From WTJY01 sp045105475 (lineage in GTDB: Bacteria; Chloroflexota; Anaerolineae; Promineifilales; Promineifilaceae), in the NCBI GenBank assembly GCA_045105475.1, contig JBGCDP010000102.1, positions 1-64,000 on the forward strand: DNA of 64,000 bases, given 5' to 3'. The stretch's first letter is position 1. Each line of letters begins with the position of its first letter. Both the position numbers and the translations under genes were made by a program. The notes beneath the pieces are model-generated. The model saw only the letters and a program-made list of their open reading frames with translations, searched no databases and had not been told where the DNA came from. This document shows positions 40,255 to 49,520 of this stretch, piece by piece.

Positions 40255-42918
40255 TTATTCGTCAGAAGCGGGAGACGATTCTTCGGTGTTGGCCTCATCA
40301 GATTCTGACTCATTAACGGCCGTCTCTGTTACCTCTACTGTTTCGACTGGAACTGCGCCATCGGTCAAAGTTTCGTTGTTTTCATCCAACTCTTCAACCT
40401 CTGCAGCGTCTTCTCCATCACGGATAATTGCAACTGATGCGACATAATCGGCTTTGCCTTTCATCTCCATCACACGGACACCTTGGCTGTAACGGCCTTG
40501 GCGTGAAATGGTGTTTACGGCCGTACGCATGAGGATGCCCTTTGCCGTAATGACCGTAATTTCATCATCGGGATAAACGAAGCGAGCACTAACGATTTTG
40601 CCGGTACGTTTTGGATCAAGGTTCATCGCGCGTACGCCTTGTCCATAGCGATTCTGCTGGCGGAAATGAGCGACAGGGGTCCGTTTGCCATAGCCAAATT
40701 CAGTGATGATCAACAGATCACTACCACCTTCTTGGACCTCTCCTTCAGCAATCTCATCTTCCTCAGATTCAAGCACTTCATCATGTGCGACGACTGCACA
40801 GCCTGCCAAGACATCATCACCCTTTAAGCGGATACCGTTGACTCCGGCCGCAGTACGCCCCATCTCGCGCACATCTGTTTCATGGAAGCGAATGCCTCGG
40901 CCGCCTTCACTTACCAAGATAACGTCTTGATCGCCCTTCGTCATTTTGACCCAAGACAATTCGTCACCACTATCTAGAACAATGGCTTTGAGACCGTTTG
41001 ACCGTACATTTTCAAATTTGCTAATTGCAACACGTTTAACTCGGCCACGTCTAGTCGCCATCAATAAATGTTCCGCGTCTTCAAAGCTGCGGATGGGCAA
41101 ACAGGCCGTGACCCGCTCATCCTGTTCCATCAGCAGCACATTCATGAGAGACGTTCCTTTTGCCGTTCGATCTGCTTCAGGAATTTCATATGCTTTTACA
41201 GAATATGCTTTGCCTCGATTGGTAAAGAATAGAAGGACGTCGAGATTCTTCGCCGAAATCAACTGATCCAGCTGATCTTCGCCTCGGGTATTCATTCCGA
41301 TCATCCCTTTTCCACCACGAGCTTGGACTCGGTAGGTCGCGGCCGGTGTGCGTTTGATATAACCACGACTGGTGATCGCTAATAAAATCGGGACATCTTG
41401 CACCAAGTCTTCATCATTAAGCTCGCCAGAGCCACCAATGATTTGTGAACGGCGCTCGTCCGCATACTTGTCCGTGGTTTCAACCGTTTCTTCGCGAATT
41501 ACTGAAAGCATCATCGCTCGATCATTCAACAAACTCTCAAGGTAATCGATATGGGCTGTTACTTCTTTGTGCTCATCTTCTAGTTTTTGACGCTCGAGGG
41601 CGGCTAAGCGGCGCAGCTGCATATCTAAGATAGCATTCGCCTGTGGCTCACTAAGATCAAAACCGGCCATTAAACTGGAGCGAGCCTGATCAACATCTGG
41701 TGACTTGCGAATGGTGTCGATCACACGATCTAGGTCATCAATCGCTTTTAGCAAGCCAACCAAAATATGCTGCCGTTTTTTGGCACGTTCTAATTCATGC
41801 GTGGTGCGTCGGGTGATCACGTCAACCCGATGCTCGATAAAGATTTGTAACGCTCGGCGCAACGAAAGCATGCGTGGATACCGATCAACCAAGGCCAACA
41901 TCTGAATGTTGAAGCTTGATTGCAAAGCAGTATGTTTGAACAGCTGGTTGAGCACTTTACGTGGCTGAGCATTGCGCTTGAGCTCAACTACAATTGAAAT
42001 ACCATTACGGTCTGACTCATCTCGTAAGTCCGAGATTGTGTCGATCACCCCACGGTTAACCAGTTCGGCCATTCTTTCAATAAGCGTTGATTTGTTGACT
42101 TGATATGGAATTTCTGTGATGTTGATGCGTTGGCGATCCGGTTTGTTTGGATTCTCTTCGATCTCAGCCACCGCACGCATAATAACTTTGCCCTTGCCGG
42201 TCGCATACGCTGAACGAATACCTTCGGTGCCAACGATTAATGCGCCAGTAGGGAAGTCAGGCCCTTTAACAAACTGCATTAGCTCTTCAACGGTGATTTC
42301 ATCAACACGCTCGTAATTGTCGATGATGTGGATGATCGCATCGTTTAGCTCTTTGAGGTTGTGGGGTGGAATGTCAGTTGACATCCCAACGGCGATGCCG
42401 TTGGTTCCATTTAGTAGTAAGTTTGGAACGCGATTTGGCAGAACGGTAGGTTCTGTGAGTGAATCATCGAAGTTTGCTGAGTAATCCACCGTGCTGCGTT
42501 CGATGTCGGCCAACATATCGTTGGAAATTGTCGACATTTTCGCTTCGGTGTAACGCATGGCGGCCGCGCTATCGCCATCAATTGAGCCGAAGTTACCCTG
42601 ACCATGAACCAATGGATAGCGTAGGGCGAATGTTTGAGCCATTCGGACCATCGCGTTGTAAACCGATTGGTCACCATGGGGATGATATTTACCAAGCACT
42701 TCACCCACAATACGGGCGCTTTTACGATGAGGGCTGTTCGGCCGGATACCCATGTCGTACATCGCATACAAGATCCGCCTGTGAACCGGTTTTAAACCGT
42801 CCCGAGCATCGGGTAAAGCACGAGCTACAATCACGCTCATCGCATAGTCGAGATATGAACTACGCATCTCTCGATTAATATCTATAGGGTTAACAATTCC
42901 TGAATTTGTTGTTTCCAA
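40255..42918 (-). CDS. gyrA: DNA gyrase subunit A
   Basis: 887 residues. Breaks and rejoins DNA to introduce negative supercoils. Start is TTG at 42918, preceded by GAGG; the next family-conserved block (REMRSSYLDYAMSVIVARA) begins at residue 16, consistent with this start. Active Tyr123 in AAMRYTEAK. The C-terminal propeller contains the GyrA box QARGGKG, so it is gyrase rather than topoisomerase IV, and ends in a ~60-residue acidic tail. Quinolone-region positions equal to E. coli S83 and D87 are Q84 and N88. Single gene with its own promoter and terminator; gyrB is elsewhere. Confidence 0.97.
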   Translation of the reverse strand: METTNSGIVNPIDINREMRSSYLDYAMSVIVARALPDARDGLKPVHRRILYAMYDMGIRPNSPHRKSARIVGEVLGKYHPHGDQSVYNAMVRMAQTFALRYPLVHGQGNFGSIDGDSAAAMRYTEAKMSTISNDMLADIERSTVDYSANFDDSLTEPTVLPNRVPNLLLNGTNGIAVGMSTDIPPHNLKELNDAIIHIIDNYERVDEITVEELMQFVKGPDFPTGALIVGTEGIRSAYATGKGKVIMRAVAEIEENPNKPDRQRINITEIPYQVNKSTLIERMAELVNRGVIDTISDLRDESDRNGISIVVELKRNAQPRKVLNQLFKHTALQSSFNIQMLALVDRYPRMLSLRRALQIFIEHRVDVITRRTTHELERAKKRQHILVGLLKAIDDLDRVIDTIRKSPDVDQARSSLMAGFDLSEPQANAILDMQLRRLAALERQKLEDEHKEVTAHIDYLESLLNDRAMMLSVIREETVETTDKYADERRSQIIGGSGELNDEDLVQDVPILLAITSRGYIKRTPAATYRVQARGGKGMIGMNTRGEDQLDQLISAKNLDVLLFFTNRGKAYSVKAYEIPEADRTAKGTSLMNVLLMEQDERVTACLPIRSFEDAEHLLMATRRGRVKRVAISKFENVRSNGLKAIVLDSGDELSWVKMTKGDQDVILVSEGGRGIRFHETDVREMGRTAAGVNGIRLKGDDVLAGCAVVAHDEVLESEEDEIAEGEVQEGGSDLLIITEFGYGKRTPVAHFRQQNRYGQGVRAMNLDPKRTGKIVSARFVYPDDEITVITAKGILMRTAVNTISRQGRYSQGVRVMEMKGKADYVASVAIIRDGEDAAEVEELDENNETLTDGAVPVETVEVTETAVNESESDEANTEESSPASDE

Positions 42919-42994
42919 TGGAACCTCGTATTTAAAAAAAGGGGAGAATTAGCTCTCTCTCTAAAACCAATTTACAGATAATTTTATGTAAAAT

Positions 42995-43020
42995 TGCAAA
43001 TTGAATAAGGCAAATTTGCA
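42995..43020. promoter_or_regulatory. Inverted repeat at the gyrA start site
   Basis: TGCAAATT (42995-43002) and AATTTGCA (43013-43020), perfect 8-bp arms 10 bp apart, covering the predicted +1 to +26 of gyrA. Either an operator or an mRNA hairpin. The half-site resembles that at 63962-63983. Confidence 0.45.
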
Positions 43021-43027
43021 GTCGCAG

Positions 43028-43057
43028 ATTATACCATTATTTTGGCGTTTAACCCAA
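43028..43057 (-). promoter_or_regulatory. Promoter of gyrA
   Basis: On the minus strand TTGGGT (43057-43052), 18-bp spacer, TATAAT (43033-43028). The start near 43021 gives a leader of about 100 nt. Confidence 0.55.
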
Positions 43058-43142
43058 TAGGTGTGTAGGACCACAGAAAAGGGGGGAAAAAATTAATTTG
43101 GCACTAAATATTCGATTTTGTGGGATTCGACTTGAAAAACAA

Positions 43143-44060
43143 CTATTTCTGAGGCTCAAAAACAGCCTGAACCGGAATATCGCCAACCATGAGTGGGATT
43201 TGCTTATCAAGAGCTGATGACTTTACATAACCCATCGCTAGTTTTCCGGCCGCAGTTGTGATTGTTCCGGCCGGTTTGCCGTTGGCTTTAATAATATCTC
43301 CGGTAGCCAAAGAGGGACTGTCGCTATCGCTTAACTCAACATTGAGTTGAACCAGTTTGCGAGCAATTTTGCCACGGCTATCCATGCGCGCGATGATTTC
43401 TTGCCCTGTATAGCAGCCCTTTGTAAACGAAACATCGTCCCAAAGCCCAGTCTCTAGCGGAATGTAGTCCCCAGTCATTTCATAGCGTAGGCGCGGCTGT
43501 AGGGCTTGAATGCGGAGTTCATCAAATTGTGCTTCGTTAATCGGCTCACTGCCTACCTGAATAAGCTCGCTCGCGATCTTTTCTTCTTTATCACGGGGCA
43601 CTAAAAGTAGAAATCCTTCATTTTCGAGCGGGTCCGTTGTATGAATAGTTAGCTCAACCCCATTAACAGTAACTTTTTGCCATGAATGCAAGGTCAAATT
43701 AAGCTCAGAGCCGGAAATTTCGCCCAATTTCTGCGCTGAATCAGCACCGTAGACAAATAGGGCTGAATACTGGTCAGTGATCGGCTGAATAGAAAAATCG
43801 TCGTTGAAGAAGACGAAGCGCATGAGATAGCGGCCGATGTTGTCGTCGTTGTCCTCCCCAGTCATAACGATGGCGCTTGACTCGTCTGCATAAACAATCA
43901 ATCTGTCGATAATCCGGCCGATATCAGTCGTTAAGACAGTTGCTGCACCTTGCCCTACTTTGAGTAACGCAACCTGATTGGTTGACATGCGATTAATGAG
44001 GTCTAAACGGCTTTCACCGCTTACTTTGAGGAGGCCCATCGGCCGGATGATGTGTTTCAT
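43143..44060 (-). CDS. ygfZ: YgfZ/GcvT-family folate-binding protein
   Basis: 305 residues, same fold as the glycine-cleavage T protein. The diagnostic motif KGCYTGQEIIARMDSRGK (about 212-229) identifies YgfZ, a folate-dependent protein that supports assembly or repair of Fe-S clusters, notably in MiaB-type radical-SAM enzymes; miaB and rlmN both lie within 7 kb. It is transcribed alone after the terminator of the upstream membrane-protein gene. No ribosome site is evident. Confidence 0.9.
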   Translation of the reverse strand: MKHIIRPMGLLKVSGESRLDLINRMSTNQVALLKVGQGAATVLTTDIGRIIDRLIVYADESSAIVMTGEDNDDNIGRYLMRFVFFNDDFSIQPITDQYSALFVYGADSAQKLGEISGSELNLTLHSWQKVTVNGVELTIHTTDPLENEGFLLLVPRDKEEKIASELIQVGSEPINEAQFDELRIQALQPRLRYEMTGDYIPLETGLWDDVSFTKGCYTGQEIIARMDSRGKIARKLVQLNVELSDSDSPSLATGDIIKANGKPAGTITTAAGKLAMGYVKSSALDKQIPLMVGDIPVQAVFEPQK

Positions 44061-44075
44061 AGCGATTATCTTTAG

Positions 44076-44112
44076 AAATAAAAAACGGATGTCGTATTTC
44101 TACAACATCCGT
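44076..44112 (-). terminator. Terminator of the 298-residue membrane-protein gene
   Basis: On the minus strand ACGGATGTTGTA...TACGACATCCGT then TTTTTTATTT; a 12-bp stem with one mismatch. Confidence 0.85.
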
Positions 44113-44168
44113 CAATGATTTGCGTTAATTGGAACCAATTCTAATTGGCTGCTGTTGGTTAGATTATT

Positions 44169-45065
44169 CTAGTTCCAGTCGGCCGGGCTGAGTCCTGATT
44201 CATTAAACCAGTCTACAAACCATTGCCAGTCGATACGTGGCCCTGGGGTCCATTTAATCCATGGGAATGGGTCACCACCATTGAGCACCACATACATAAG
44301 TCCAATACCTAATCCCATGACAATCGCACCAGATAGAACGACCCAAATCGTTCCATAGTTCACAGTGCCATAAGACGTTGATTCTACCGCTTCCATACGT
44401 GCTGGGCGGAAGTAGAAATAGCTACCAATAATTGCTGCAAAGAAGAAGATTGCTCCCATTGTGCCACCAAGGCCCACGGAGATACCTTCACCCATGGCAT
44501 ACCCGAAAAAGTATGACATGAACACAACCATAAAGCCTGCGGCCCAACCATCACGGCTTGGCCTTTCATGTGTATCAGGTTTGCCAGTTACCGGTTTGAG
44601 CTTATTTTGTTCTTTGTACCAAGCAGATGTTTTATTGTTTATTGCTGTAACAGAAGCTTCGTATGATTCATTCTCGTTGTTAGCTGTGGTTGAACGTGCG
44701 CCTAAATAGACTAAACCTGCGATTGGAATCGTAAATGCGATTAAGCCACCTATCACAATTGCTGTTATCACACCTAGTAGTGAAAGAGATGTGTAGGTGC
44801 GCTCCGCTTCTGAACGGCTGCTGAATTCTCCCAAAGCTAGAACTTCTATTAAGCTCTCGTCTGTGATATAGCCATCAACATCAATCCGAACGTTTTCTTG
44901 ATAGACGGGCGGAGCGGGGATATCAATCGGGGTTGAGTGGCTGCCACCACCCGACATTGAACTCCCTATGCTTCTTGTAATAGTTGGAACCAAAACGGTT
45001 AGAAAGCCAGTTACAAGTAAAACTGCGACAATGATGAGAGGGAAACCCCATTTGTTTTGAGTCAT
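44169..45065 (-). CDS. Multi-pass membrane protein, unknown function
   Basis: 298 residues, with a good AAGAGGT site before the ATG. Hydrophobic helices at about 8-28, 84-112, 170-215 (two helices) and 240-262. The loop after the first helix is Ser/Gly-rich (SIGSSMSGGGSHS) and carries VRIDVDGYITDESLIEVL, perhaps an outer domain. The middle cytosolic loop is charged. No family recognised. Monocistronic. Confidence 0.75.
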   Translation of the reverse strand: MTQNKWGFPLIIVAVLLVTGFLTVLVPTITRSIGSSMSGGGSHSTPIDIPAPPVYQENVRIDVDGYITDESLIEVLALGEFSSRSEAERTYTSLSLLGVITAIVIGGLIAFTIPIAGLVYLGARSTTANNENESYEASVTAINNKTSAWYKEQNKLKPVTGKPDTHERPSRDGWAAGFMVVFMSYFFGYAMGEGISVGLGGTMGAIFFFAAIIGSYFYFRPARMEAVESTSYGTVNYGTIWVVLSGAIVMGLGIGLMYVVLNGGDPFPWIKWTPGPRIDWQWFVDWFNESGLSPADWN

Positions 45066-45327
45066 TAAGACCTCTTTTAAGTGATTTCTAAGTTAAATCA
45101 CTATAAAAAATTATATTTTTCAAGCGTCATTTAGCTCGGTAATTTAGCATCGCATTTTAGCACAGCCCCAGAGTAAGGTCGAAATTGTAAGAGAGACTTT
45201 ATAACCATTTGGGAACGCTTGCTGGCCATTTTTTGCTAGTTGCTATCTACTCTTGTTACAGGTAAAAACAGTGGGAAAAAGCAAATTAGTAGAACAGTTT
45301 GAGCGATAAATCGGAATAGGTAATGAT

Positions 45328-45738
45328 ATGCAATTAGCCCTCAAAACAGCACAGAAGTTAAAAACGGCCGGAATTGATTGGGAGCCGAAAACACACGATT
45401 TTTTTGCAATGCCAGATGTTGATATGGATGATCGAGTTTTTGCCCTGAGTGATATGACAATTAGCATGGAAGTGTTACACGGCTACCATGCAATCACCTT
45501 TGTTGGCTCTGTCGAATGGGCACTGGATTTTGTCTATCATTCAGATGCCGTGTGGTTACCGACTGAATCTCAATTGCGGGAGATGATCGTTTCTCGTTTA
45601 GAAGAAGGATCCACAATGACGTTGCAAACCAGTATCGGCGGATATGTCATTACGATCGATACTGGGTCGAGCCGGAGTTTGTTTGAAGGTGTTACGGCGA
45701 TTGAGGCCTATGCGGCCGCATTACTTGGGATGCTGTAG
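45328..45738 (+). CDS. Small unknown protein upstream of rlmN
   Basis: 136 residues beginning MQLALKTAQKLKTAGIDWEP. An alternating hydrophobic/acidic pattern (DFVYHSDAVWLPTESQLREM) suggests a compact alpha/beta fold. Similar short proteins with 'A..LK.AGL.WEP..HDFF.IP' are common in cyanobacteria and Chloroflexota and are often loosely labelled pilus-assembly CpaE-like, without evidence. It precedes rlmN by 29 bp, so co-transcription is likely. Function unknown. Confidence 0.8.
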   Translation: MQLALKTAQKLKTAGIDWEPKTHDFFAMPDVDMDDRVFALSDMTISMEVLHGYHAITFVGSVEWALDFVYHSDAVWLPTESQLREMIVSRLEEGSTMTLQTSIGGYVITIDTGSSRSLFEGVTAIEAYAAALLGML

Positions 45739-45767
45739 CTAAAGCTCAGTGATATTTCTTTCCTCAA

Positions 45768-46835
45768 ATGATTAATCTCCACGATTTAACTTTCACCCAA
45801 CTTGTGGCATTGTTTGCTGAATGGGGTTTTAGTCAGTTTCATGTTGAAAAAGTTTGGCATGGACTTTATCGCGATTTAGCTGTCTCCGTTGACGCATTTA
45901 CAGAGCTCAAACCATCTCTTCAAATGAAGTTAGAGGCTGAAGCAACAATCGGCCGTCTTACTCCGATAACAGATCTTGCCAGCAGCGATGGAGAAACACG
46001 CAAGTTTTTGCTGGGCTGTGAAGACCAACAGTCGATTGAAACGGTGATTATGCGTTATGAAGGCCGACGAGATCGGCCGGATGAGACTCGGCGCTACACC
46101 GCCTGTATTAGCAGCCAAGCGGGTTGTGCGATGGGGTGTGTCTTTTGTGCAACGGGGCAGATGGGGTTTAAGCGCCATTTAAGCGCTGGTGAAATTGTGG
46201 GGCAGATCGTATTTGTTGAGCGGGCTTTGCGCGAAGCCGGTTCAACAGAATCATTGCGTAACGTTGTGTTGATGGGAATGGGTGAGCCGTTGCATAACTA
46301 CGATCAAACGATGCAGGCTATCGAAATTTTGACAGACAATCGAGGATTGTCATTAGGCCCGCGCCATATCACATTGAGCACGGTTGGTTTGCCTGATGGG
46401 ATTCGCCGCCTAGCTGATGAAAATCGGCCGATCAACCTCGCTGTCTCTCTTCACGGTGCAACCGATGCAGAACGACAAAGATTGGTCCCTCCTGCTAAGC
46501 GCTGGCCATTGGTGGTACTCTTGGATGCCTGCCGCTACTATTCTGATAAGCGAAATCGGCGCATCTTTTTTGAATGGACTTTAATCGCCTATGAAAATGA
46601 CACGGCCGAGCAAGCCCATGCATTGGGACAATTGTTAGCCGGAATGGAAGCTCACATCAACGTCATTCCACTCAATCCAACTGAAGGGTATGGGGGTCAA
46701 CCTAGCGATCCGCAAAGAGTTAAAGATTTTCAATCGATTTTGGCTGACTACAGTTTGCCTTCAACTGTGCGTCAGCGACGTGGGATTGATATTGCGGCCG
46801 GTTGTGGTCAACTGCGTCAGCGAAATGAAGCCTAA
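45768..46835 (+). CDS. rlmN: Dual-specificity 23S rRNA/tRNA A2-methyltransferase RlmN
   Basis: 355 residues. Radical-SAM enzyme that methylates C2 of A2503 in 23S rRNA and of A37 in some tRNAs. The [4Fe-4S] motif is in SQAGCAMGCVFCATGQMGF (Cys-x3-Cys-x2-Cys), with VVLMGMGEPLHNYD, LSTVGLPDGIR and NVIPLNPTEG after it. The C-terminal IAAGCGQLR contains the Cys that carries the methyl group. The N-terminal helical domain (FTQLVALFAEWGFSQFHVEK) binds tRNA. It follows the 136-residue gene closely. Confidence 0.95.
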   Translation: MINLHDLTFTQLVALFAEWGFSQFHVEKVWHGLYRDLAVSVDAFTELKPSLQMKLEAEATIGRLTPITDLASSDGETRKFLLGCEDQQSIETVIMRYEGRRDRPDETRRYTACISSQAGCAMGCVFCATGQMGFKRHLSAGEIVGQIVFVERALREAGSTESLRNVVLMGMGEPLHNYDQTMQAIEILTDNRGLSLGPRHITLSTVGLPDGIRRLADENRPINLAVSLHGATDAERQRLVPPAKRWPLVVLLDACRYYSDKRNRRIFFEWTLIAYENDTAEQAHALGQLLAGMEAHINVIPLNPTEGYGGQPSDPQRVKDFQSILADYSLPSTVRQRRGIDIAAGCGQLRQRNEA

Positions 46836-46986
46836 ATAGCCTACTGAGACATTCAGAATAGATTTTGAGACATCAAAGTGAATATTGCCGCTTAAACTAA
46901 TTTCTATTGGTGATGAAATTAGTTTTTTCGATCTGCTGGCACTTTATCGCATAAATAGACAGATCGGGAAATAAGGAAAGCGAAAG

Positions 46987-47448
46987 ATGAAATATCAAAT
47001 TGAAATCCCTGGTTTTGAAGGACAAGATATTAGAGTGGATGGGACCGGCTTTTTTAAAGCTCCTAAAATCTATGTTAATGGTGAACAGGCTCCTAAGGGG
47101 TCACGCTGGTTGACTATGGGTTTAACAAAAAATGATGGGACTGTCGTTGATGCTCGGATGGTGAATAACTTTGTTGATCCGATTCCGACTTTAATGGTCG
47201 ATAATGAAAAATATCATCCGACCGAGCCGCTGAGCTGGGGGCAATATATTTGGGCCGGTTGGCCGGTATTTCTCGTCTTTATCGGCGGCTTGGTTGGTGC
47301 GTTGCTCGGTGTAGGCGCCGGGATGATTAACGGCCGAATTATGCGCAATGAAGGGATGAGCAACATGGTTAAGTATGCGGTTACTGGGGTAGTTAGCCTC
47401 GTGGCTGTCATTATTGCAGTTGCGGTCGCGTTTGTGATTGCGAGTTAG
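46987..47448 (+). CDS. Two-helix membrane protein, unknown
   Basis: 153 residues. Residues 1-80 are soluble and beta-rich (YQIEIPGFEGQDIRVDG...KIYVNGEQAPKG); two membrane helices follow at about 93-116 (VFLVFIGGLVGALLGVGAGM) and 128-151. It lies 151 bp after rlmN with its own AAGGA site. No family recognised. Convergent with the lipoprotein gene across a hairpin terminator. Confidence 0.75.
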   Translation: MKYQIEIPGFEGQDIRVDGTGFFKAPKIYVNGEQAPKGSRWLTMGLTKNDGTVVDARMVNNFVDPIPTLMVDNEKYHPTEPLSWGQYIWAGWPVFLVFIGGLVGALLGVGAGMINGRIMRNEGMSNMVKYAVTGVVSLVAVIIAVAVAFVIAS

Positions 47449-47465
47449 CAAGTTCTATTATTATA

Positions 47466-47501
47466 AATAAAAAGCCAGCTTGATTTTATAATCAAGCTGG
47501 C
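47466..47501 (-). terminator. Terminator between convergent genes
   Basis: GCCAGCTTGAT / ATCAAGCTGGC, perfect 11-bp stem. The U-run (TTTTTATTTA) follows on the minus strand, so it chiefly ends the lipoprotein gene. Confidence 0.85.
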
Positions 47502-47568
47502 TTGAAAAACTATTTTGGTTTATTGACCTACTAATTAAACGGGAGCTGACAAATTAAATTTAGGCTAG

Positions 47569-48483
47569 CTAGTTGCCATAAAAGTCGATGTTTTGCACGG
47601 CCGCTTCGGTATCTGGTAGCAATGATGGAGCAAGGTCGGCCGGCATGGTAATCACAATCGTATAGATTTTATCGTTGACCAGCACAATATATTGCACACC
47701 TTGTAAGTTGGTTTTTGTTCCAGTTGGGGATTGAGCCTCTCTAAAATAGTCTAAGCGGATAGCTGGTAGACCACCAACAGTTGTTTCTGTCTGGCTAATC
47801 TCTTCAGTCTCAAGCTCAAATTCGTAAGTCAAGCGGGTAATCGTCTCAGTCCCAAAATCATTAACAGAAGTTACTCCATTAGCTGGAAGCTCTGCGATGT
47901 TTATGTTTGCTGGATTTCCACTGCTTCTTGAAGCTTCACTCCAATTAAGCCCATAAAACTTTAAGCCAGAGCCAACTAAACCTTGAAACAATCGACTCCC
48001 CATAATTTGCTCCAATTCGCTGGGTGTTGAAGATTCTATGTTTTCAGTTAAATCTGCCACCAGCCAATCACTTGGTAAGGTGAGGGCAAAGCCTTCAAAA
48101 GGAAGATCGTAACGTACCGACCCATCATCCTGTTCTGTTTTTATGAAAGGGGCTTCTGGTGTGGCGGTTGGCGCTGGTGTTGGGGTATTTGTGATTGTTG
48201 GAATCGGGGTGGGGGTAGGTGGTTCACTTTCTTCATCAACTGCGGTTTCCGCCACCGCTTCACTTGCTTCCGTTTCACTATTTTCATCTGGAAGGGGGGT
48301 GGCTGAAGGGACAACAGTCGGCGTTGATGTAGGTGCATTTAAGGCGTCTGTTGTGGCTTGAACTGCCGTATCGACCGTTGATTGTAATTGGGTATCTGAG
48401 GGAGAGGCACTGTTGCTTCCACAACCCATCAAAAAAAGCGCTAAAAAACTAAGGCAAAGAGAATATTTTCGAAGATACATCAT
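47569..48483 (-). CDS. Putative lipoprotein with Pro/Thr-rich linker
   Basis: 304 residues from ATG 48483 (second ATG 48480). I chose this start because it gives a proper lipoprotein signal, MMYLRKYSLCLSFLALFLMG followed by Cys (lipobox L-M-G-C); the longer in-frame reading adds an unrelated segment. After the anchor comes a low-complexity linker of Thr-Pro repeats (about 50-135), then a ~165-residue beta-rich domain (FEGFALTLPSDWLVADL...GGLPAIRLDYF) like those that follow 'psychrophile-type' LpqN/photosystem PsbP-fold proteins. Likely anchored on the outer face of the membrane. Function unknown. Confidence 0.8.
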   Translation of the reverse strand: MMYLRKYSLCLSFLALFLMGCGSNSASPSDTQLQSTVDTAVQATTDALNAPTSTPTVVPSATPLPDENSETEASEAVAETAVDEESEPPTPTPIPTITNTPTPAPTATPEAPFIKTEQDDGSVRYDLPFEGFALTLPSDWLVADLTENIESSTPSELEQIMGSRLFQGLVGSGLKFYGLNWSEASRSSGNPANINIAELPANGVTSVNDFGTETITRLTYEFELETEEISQTETTVGGLPAIRLDYFREAQSPTGTKTNLQGVQYIVLVNDKIYTIVITMPADLAPSLLPDTEAAVQNIDFYGN

Positions 48484-48656
48484 AAATTGTGTTAGAAAAA
48501 ATAGGAGAATGGAAATTATAGCCATCTGATGAAGCCCGTAGCAAGAGAGTGCTATAATCTCTTGCATGTAGTTTAGCTTACATGTGTATGGTTGGTTGGA
48601 AATAGAGCCCATAAAGTATAGTTGAGCTAACTTGCTAACAAACTAAACGAGGTTAA

Positions 48657-49454
48657 ATGTCTAAGAGAAAAGTGCAGGAAATGTTTGGTGGAAAAGCCGA
48701 AGCCTATGCGACAAGCCAAGTCCATGCCAAAGGTGCAAGTCTGCAACGATTGGTTCAGCTGATCGAGCCGCAGCCCGATTGGGCTGGCATTGATATCGCG
48801 ACGGCGGCCGGACATACGGCCCATATTCTTGCACCATATATCTCAAGCATGTTAGCAACTGACATAACAATCGATATGTTGCCGAAAGCAGCAAGCTTGG
48901 CACAAGAAAAAAAGATTGATAATTTGCAGACGGCCGGAACTGATGCGGAAAACATGGCATTTGCAGATCAATCTTTTGACTTAGTGACCTGTCGTATTGC
49001 CCCCCATCATTTTCCAGATATCCCTCGCTTTGTAAGTGAGGCTTGGCGCGTTTTGCGGCCGGGTGGTGTGTTTGCGGTCGTTGATAATGTCGTTCCGTCT
49101 ACCGGTTCCAAGAAGAAAAAGGACCGTGAGGCGTATGCAAACGGGGCCGACTTTATCAATGGATTTGAGAAGTTGCGCGACCCCAGTCACAGTCAATGTT
49201 ACTCGCTCCACCAGTGGATACAGCTTTTTAGAGAGGTGGGCTTTCAAAATGTGCAATATGAGACTGGCCGGAAGCGAATGGAGTTTGGCCCATGGGCAGA
49301 TCGCATGTTTGTGGCGGCCGATGATAAAATTCGACTGAAAGCGATGTTGGTCCAAGCCCCTAACATTGTCAAAGAGTTTTTGACCCCTGAATTTGACGGA
49401 GATAAAATTTTCTTTACCCTAACTGAAGGAATCATAATCGGGCGTAAGGAATAG
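48657..49454 (+). CDS. Class I SAM methyltransferase (UbiE/Coq5-like)
   Basis: 265 residues with ribosome site CGAGG. SAM motif GIDIATAAGHTAHILA (about 44-59), DQSFDLVTCRIAPHHF and EAWRVLRPGGVFAVVDN, the latter typical of Methyltransf_11 family members that methylate quinones or small metabolites. The usual D/E-x-G-x-G loop is altered to D-I-A-T-A-A-G, still Gly-poor but seen in this subfamily. Substrate unknown. It precedes miaB by 66 bp. Confidence 0.85.
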   Translation: MSKRKVQEMFGGKAEAYATSQVHAKGASLQRLVQLIEPQPDWAGIDIATAAGHTAHILAPYISSMLATDITIDMLPKAASLAQEKKIDNLQTAGTDAENMAFADQSFDLVTCRIAPHHFPDIPRFVSEAWRVLRPGGVFAVVDNVVPSTGSKKKKDREAYANGADFINGFEKLRDPSHSQCYSLHQWIQLFREVGFQNVQYETGRKRMEFGPWADRMFVAADDKIRLKAMLVQAPNIVKEFLTPEFDGDKIFFTLTEGIIIGRKE

Positions 49455-49520
49455 CAGGTTAGATTAGATAATGGTGCGTGCTCAGCACTTAAGCAAACTA
49501 ACCCACCTGCAAGCAAGCAT

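Noticed and set aside
48484..48612. Longer start for the lipoprotein gene (48612)
   Set aside because: It would bury the lipobox behind an unrelated hydrophobic segment.
47569..48612. Thr-Pro and Gln/Pro-rich repeats (also in the GH3-like, PP2C and kinase genes) as microsatellites or frameshift signs
   Set aside because: They are in-frame, varied in codon use and sit between domains, so they are protein linkers.
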